From the NCBI GenBank assembly GCA_050485485.1, contig JBJHBM010000043.1:1-15493 (forward strand): a stretch of 15,493 nucleotides of DNA, in the 5' to 3' direction. The position numbers and the translations under genes were made by a program. The notes beneath the pieces are model-generated. The model had not been told where the DNA came from. It worked only from the letters and a program-made list of their open reading frames with translations, and searched no databases. This DNA is from WHSO01 sp050485485. GTDB taxonomy: Bacteria; Pseudomonadota; Alphaproteobacteria; SMXQ01. Below are positions 13,104 to 15,493 of the stretch, in pieces (the first letter of the stretch is position 1; each line of letters starts with the position of its first letter).

Positions 13104-13905
13104 GGAGATCGGCCTGCTGCAGCTGGTCGTTCTGTCGGTGGTGCAGGGCGTCACCGAGTTCCTGCCGATCAGCTCCTCGGCGCACCTGATCCTCGTGCCG
13201 CACCTGACGCCGTGGTCGGACCAGGGGCTCGCGGTGGACGTCGCGACGCACGTCGGCACGCTCGCGGCGGTGATGCTCTACTTCCGCAAGGAGACCGCGG
13301 CGCTGGTGCGCGGCTCGTGCCGGCTGCTGGTGGGGGACACCGGCGGGGACGGCGCGCTCGCCCTGCGGATCGCGGTGGCGACGGTGCCGGTGGTGGCGGC
13401 CGGGCTGCTGCTGCACGAGACGGTGGAGACGACGTGGCGCAGCGCGAGCCTGATCGGGTGGATGTCGATCCTGTTCGGCGTCCTCCTGTTCGCGGCGGAC
13501 AGGCGGAGCGGGGGCAGCACGACCGGCGCGCCGATCGGGTTCCGCGCGGCGGTCCTGATCGGCTGCGCCCAGGCGCTCGCGCTGGTGCCCGGGGTGAGCC
13601 GCTCGGGCATCACCATGACGGCGGCGCTGTTCCTCGGCGCGAGCCGCACGGAGGCGGCCCGCTTCTCGCTGTTGCTGTCGATCCCGGTGACCTTCGCGGC
13701 GGGCGTGCTGACCGCCGCGCAGCTCGCGGAGACGGGGGTGGACGCGCGGATGCTCGGCGACATGGCCTTCGCCGCCGCGGTCGCGGGGGCGACGGCCTGG
13801 CTCGCCATCGCCGGGATGATGCGCTGGCTGGCGCGCGCCACTTTCACGCCGTTCGTGGTCTATCGCGTGGCGCTCGGGGTTCTGCTGCTGACCTGGCTCG
13901 CGTGA
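13084..13905 (+). CDS. uppP: Undecaprenyl-diphosphatase UppP (BacA)
   Basis: This 273-residue polytopic membrane protein dephosphorylates undecaprenyl pyrophosphate. It recycles the lipid carrier for peptidoglycan and other polymers; overproduction gives bacitracin resistance in other bacteria. Family motifs: QGVTEFLPISSSAHL (21-35) with the glutamate-rich catalytic motif (Glu25), DVATHVGTL (52-60), and PGVSRSG (169-175) with the conserved Arg173. About eight hydrophobic segments are visible, ending with VYRVALGVLLLTWLA. The N-terminus is uncertain: no in-frame ATG exists after the stop at 13051. GTG 13084 or GTG 13093 must serve, neither with a good Shine-Dalgarno sequence. It follows mgtE by 38 bases and converges on the gamma-glutamyltransferase gene with a 12-base gap. 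Confidence 0.94.
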   Translation: MPVVPGEEIGLLQLVVLSVVQGVTEFLPISSSAHLILVPHLTPWSDQGLAVDVATHVGTLAAVMLYFRKETAALVRGSCRLLVGDTGGDGALALRIAVATVPVVAAGLLLHETVETTWRSASLIGWMSILFGVLLFAADRRSGGSTTGAPIGFRAAVLIGCAQALALVPGVSRSGITMTAALFLGASRTEAARFSLLLSIPVTFAAGVLTAAQLAETGVDARMLGDMAFAAAVAGATAWLAIAGMMRWLARATFTPFVVYRVALGVLLLTWLA

Positions 13906-13917
13906 GCGCCCGCGCGG

Positions 13918-15493
13918 CTAGTCGCCGACCGCGACGCCCTCGCGGCGCGAATCCGCGCCGCCGACCAGCAGGCCGTCGCGGATCGCGATGCCCTGGAGCC
14001 CGCTCGTGAGCGGCGTGGCCCGGACCTTGTGGCCGCGCGCGCGCAGGTCCTCCGCGACCGCTTCCAGCGCCGTGCCGCGCTCGAGCTCGATCTCGTCGCC
14101 GCGCACGGCGAAATTGGGCAGCGAGATCGCGGCCTGGACGTCCATGTCCCAGTCGAGCGCGGCGATCAGGGTCTTGACCACGTAGCCGATGATGCGCGGG
14201 CCGCCGGGGGTGCCGACCGCGAGGATCAGCCGCCCGGCGCCGTCGAAGACGAAGGTCGGGGACTGGGCGGAGCGCGGCCGCTTGCCGCCCTCGGGGCGGT
14301 TGGCGACGGGGCGGCCGGCGGCGTCGCGCGGCGCGGCGGCGAAGTCGGTCGCGTGGTTGTTGAGGAAGAAGCCGCGCACCAGCAGGCGCGAGCCGAAGGC
14401 GTCGCCGACCGAGCCGGTGAGCGCGACCGCGTTGCCGTCGCGGTCGACGATGCTGACGTGGGTGGTGCCGGGTGCCTCGTCGGCGGGCGAGGGGGCGAGG
14501 TCGGGGGGGCGCGCCGCGCTTTCGACGCGCCCGGCGGAGACGCGCGGCAGGGCGCGGGCGGGATCGATCAGGTCCGAGCGCCGCGCGAGGTAGCCGAGGT
14601 CGAGCAGGCCCGCGAGCGGCACCTCGACGAAGGCCGGGTCGGCGACGTAGCGCAGCCGGTCGGCGTTGGCGAGGCGGCTCGCCTCCGCGATCAGGTGGAC
14701 CGCCTCGGCCGAATTGGGGGCGAGCTTCGCCATGTCGAAGCGCTCCAGCATGGCGAGCGTCATCAGCGTGGTCACGCCGCCGGCGGTGGGCGGGCCGAAG
14801 CCGCACACCAGCCAGACGCGGTAGGGGCCGCACACCTGGCGGCGGCGCTCGGCGCGGTAGCCGGCGAGGTCGGCCGTCGTCAGGCGGCCCGGGTTGACGG
14901 CGGCCTCCGCGACGGCGCGCGCGATGTCGGCGGCGATCGGGCCCTCGTGGAAGGCGTCGGCGCCGCCCTCGGCGATGCGTGCGAGGGTGTCGGCGAGCGC
15001 CGGGTTGAACAGGCGCGTGCCGGCCGCGAGCGGGCGGCCCTGGCGGTCGAGCAGGTAGGCGCGCGCGGCGGCGTGATCGCGCAGGTGGCGGTCGGCGGCG
15101 ATCGAGGCGTGGAGGCGCGGCGTGACGGCGAAGCCCGCGCGCGCGGCCTCGATGGCGGGCTCGAACAGGCGCCGCCACGGCAGCCGGCCGTGGGCCCCGT
15201 GGGCCGCCTCCAGCATCCGGAGCGTGCCCGGCACCGCGACCGCGATGCCGCCGGTCCGCACCCGCTCGCGCGGGAGCGGCGTGCCGTCGGCGCCCGTGAA
15301 CAGGTCCTCGGTGACGGCGGCGGGGGCGGTCTCGCGGCCCTCGTAGGTGGCGATCTCCCCGGTCCCGCCGTCGAAATGCATCAGGAAGCCGCCGCCGCCG
15401 ATGCCCGACGACTGCGGCTCCACCAGGGTCAGCATCGCCTGCACCGCCACCGCGGCATCGACGGCGTTGCCGCCCGCGCGCAGGATGCGCAGG
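13918..15493 (-). CDS. Gamma-glutamyltransferase family protein, 5' end missing
   Basis: About 524 residues are visible; the start and any signal peptide lie beyond the right edge. The N-terminal part reads LRAGGNAVDAAVAVQAML and VEPQSSGIGGGGF, the usual start of the mature large subunit. The carboxylate-binding Arg is kept in GRETAP. The autoprocessing site is GTTHVSIVD, with the predicted nucleophile Thr at codon 14466-14464, giving a small subunit of about 182 residues. GTPGG forms the oxyanion region. Against E. coli Ggt, Asn411 aligns with Gly (TGSVGDAFGS), Gln430 with His (LNNHATDF) and Ser463 with Ala (RSAQSPT). It may therefore belong to the Ggt-like (YwrD-type) hydrolases with other substrates, so I give no symbol. 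Location is probably periplasmic. Confidence 0.93.
   Translation of the reverse strand, partial: LRILRAGGNAVDAAVAVQAMLTLVEPQSSGIGGGGFLMHFDGGTGEIATYEGRETAPAAVTEDLFTGADGTPLPRERVRTGGIAVAVPGTLRMLEAAHGAHGRLPWRRLFEPAIEAARAGFAVTPRLHASIAADRHLRDHAAARAYLLDRQGRPLAAGTRLFNPALADTLARIAEGGADAFHEGPIAADIARAVAEAAVNPGRLTTADLAGYRAERRRQVCGPYRVWLVCGFGPPTAGGVTTLMTLAMLERFDMAKLAPNSAEAVHLIAEASRLANADRLRYVADPAFVEVPLAGLLDLGYLARRSDLIDPARALPRVSAGRVESAARPPDLAPSPADEAPGTTHVSIVDRDGNAVALTGSVGDAFGSRLLVRGFFLNNHATDFAAAPRDAAGRPVANRPEGGKRPRSAQSPTFVFDGAGRLILAVGTPGGPRIIGYVVKTLIAALDWDMDVQAAISLPNFAVRGDEIELERGTALEAVAEDLRARGHKVRATPLTSGLQGIAIRDGLLVGGADSRREGVAVGD

Noticed and set aside
13906..13917. Intrinsic terminator between uppP and the gamma-glutamyltransferase gene
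   Set aside because: The gap is 12 bases with no stem followed by a T run.
13844..15178. Long minus-strand open frame in the gamma-glutamyltransferase region
   Set aside because: It is Arg/Pro/Ala-rich, out of frame with the well-matched gamma-glutamyltransferase reading, and is an effect of high GC.
1..15493. Mobile element, phage, CRISPR or defence island
   Set aside because: No transposase, integrase, terminal repeats, direct-repeat array or tRNA insertion site is visible; gene content is housekeeping and metabolic.

Overview
The window is very GC-rich, densely coded chromosomal DNA from a free-living alphaproteobacterium; Rhodospirillales or a relative is an inference from style only. 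The evidence is the minus-strand order rpmH-rnpA-yidD-yidC-engB-argB, a DUF2336 protein, an alphaproteobacterial-type histidine kinase, and many ATGA/GTGA stop-start overlaps. I see no tRNA, rRNA, CRISPR array, insertion sequence, integrase or attachment site.

Layout. (1) 1-1493, plus strand: the C-terminal end of a GGDEF protein overlaps by 4 bases a DUF2336 helical-repeat protein. (2) 1521-5860, minus strand: a housekeeping operon from a very good sigma70-type promoter (5832-5860). It makes ribosomal protein L34 (GTG start), the RNase P protein, the YidD/YidC membrane insertion pair, the ribosome-assembly GTPase EngB and acetylglutamate kinase. (3) 6097-11408, plus strand: a close-packed five-gene run. 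It holds a TVP38/TMEM64 (DedA-like) membrane protein, a two-cysteine flavin disulfide reductase, an orphan sensor kinase, an isocitrate lyase/PEP mutase superfamily enzyme and a trans-aconitate methyltransferase (Tam). The last three are joined by GTGA overlaps. (4) 11409-13905, plus strand: a 287-base gene-free leader, the Mg2+ channel gene mgtE, then uppP. (5) 13918-15493, minus strand: a gamma-glutamyltransferase family gene, cut by the window end and convergent with uppP.

The most interesting non-coding stretch is the mgtE leader (11460-11695). It contains a plausible promoter whose spacer is a hairpin-like inverted repeat. Downstream are a 34-codon reading frame beginning Met-Asp-Asp-Pro and consecutive stem-loops. 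The last stem pairs 8 of 8 bases across the strong mgtE Shine-Dalgarno sequence. It looks like a translation-controlling leader, possibly Mg2+-responsive, but I do not recognise it as a known riboswitch class.

How the genes work together: region 2 is translation, secretion and arginine biosynthesis. Region 3 pairs a membrane/redox module with a carboxylic-acid module attached to a sensor kinase; the functional link there is inference. Region 4 couples Mg2+ uptake to recycling of the peptidoglycan lipid carrier.
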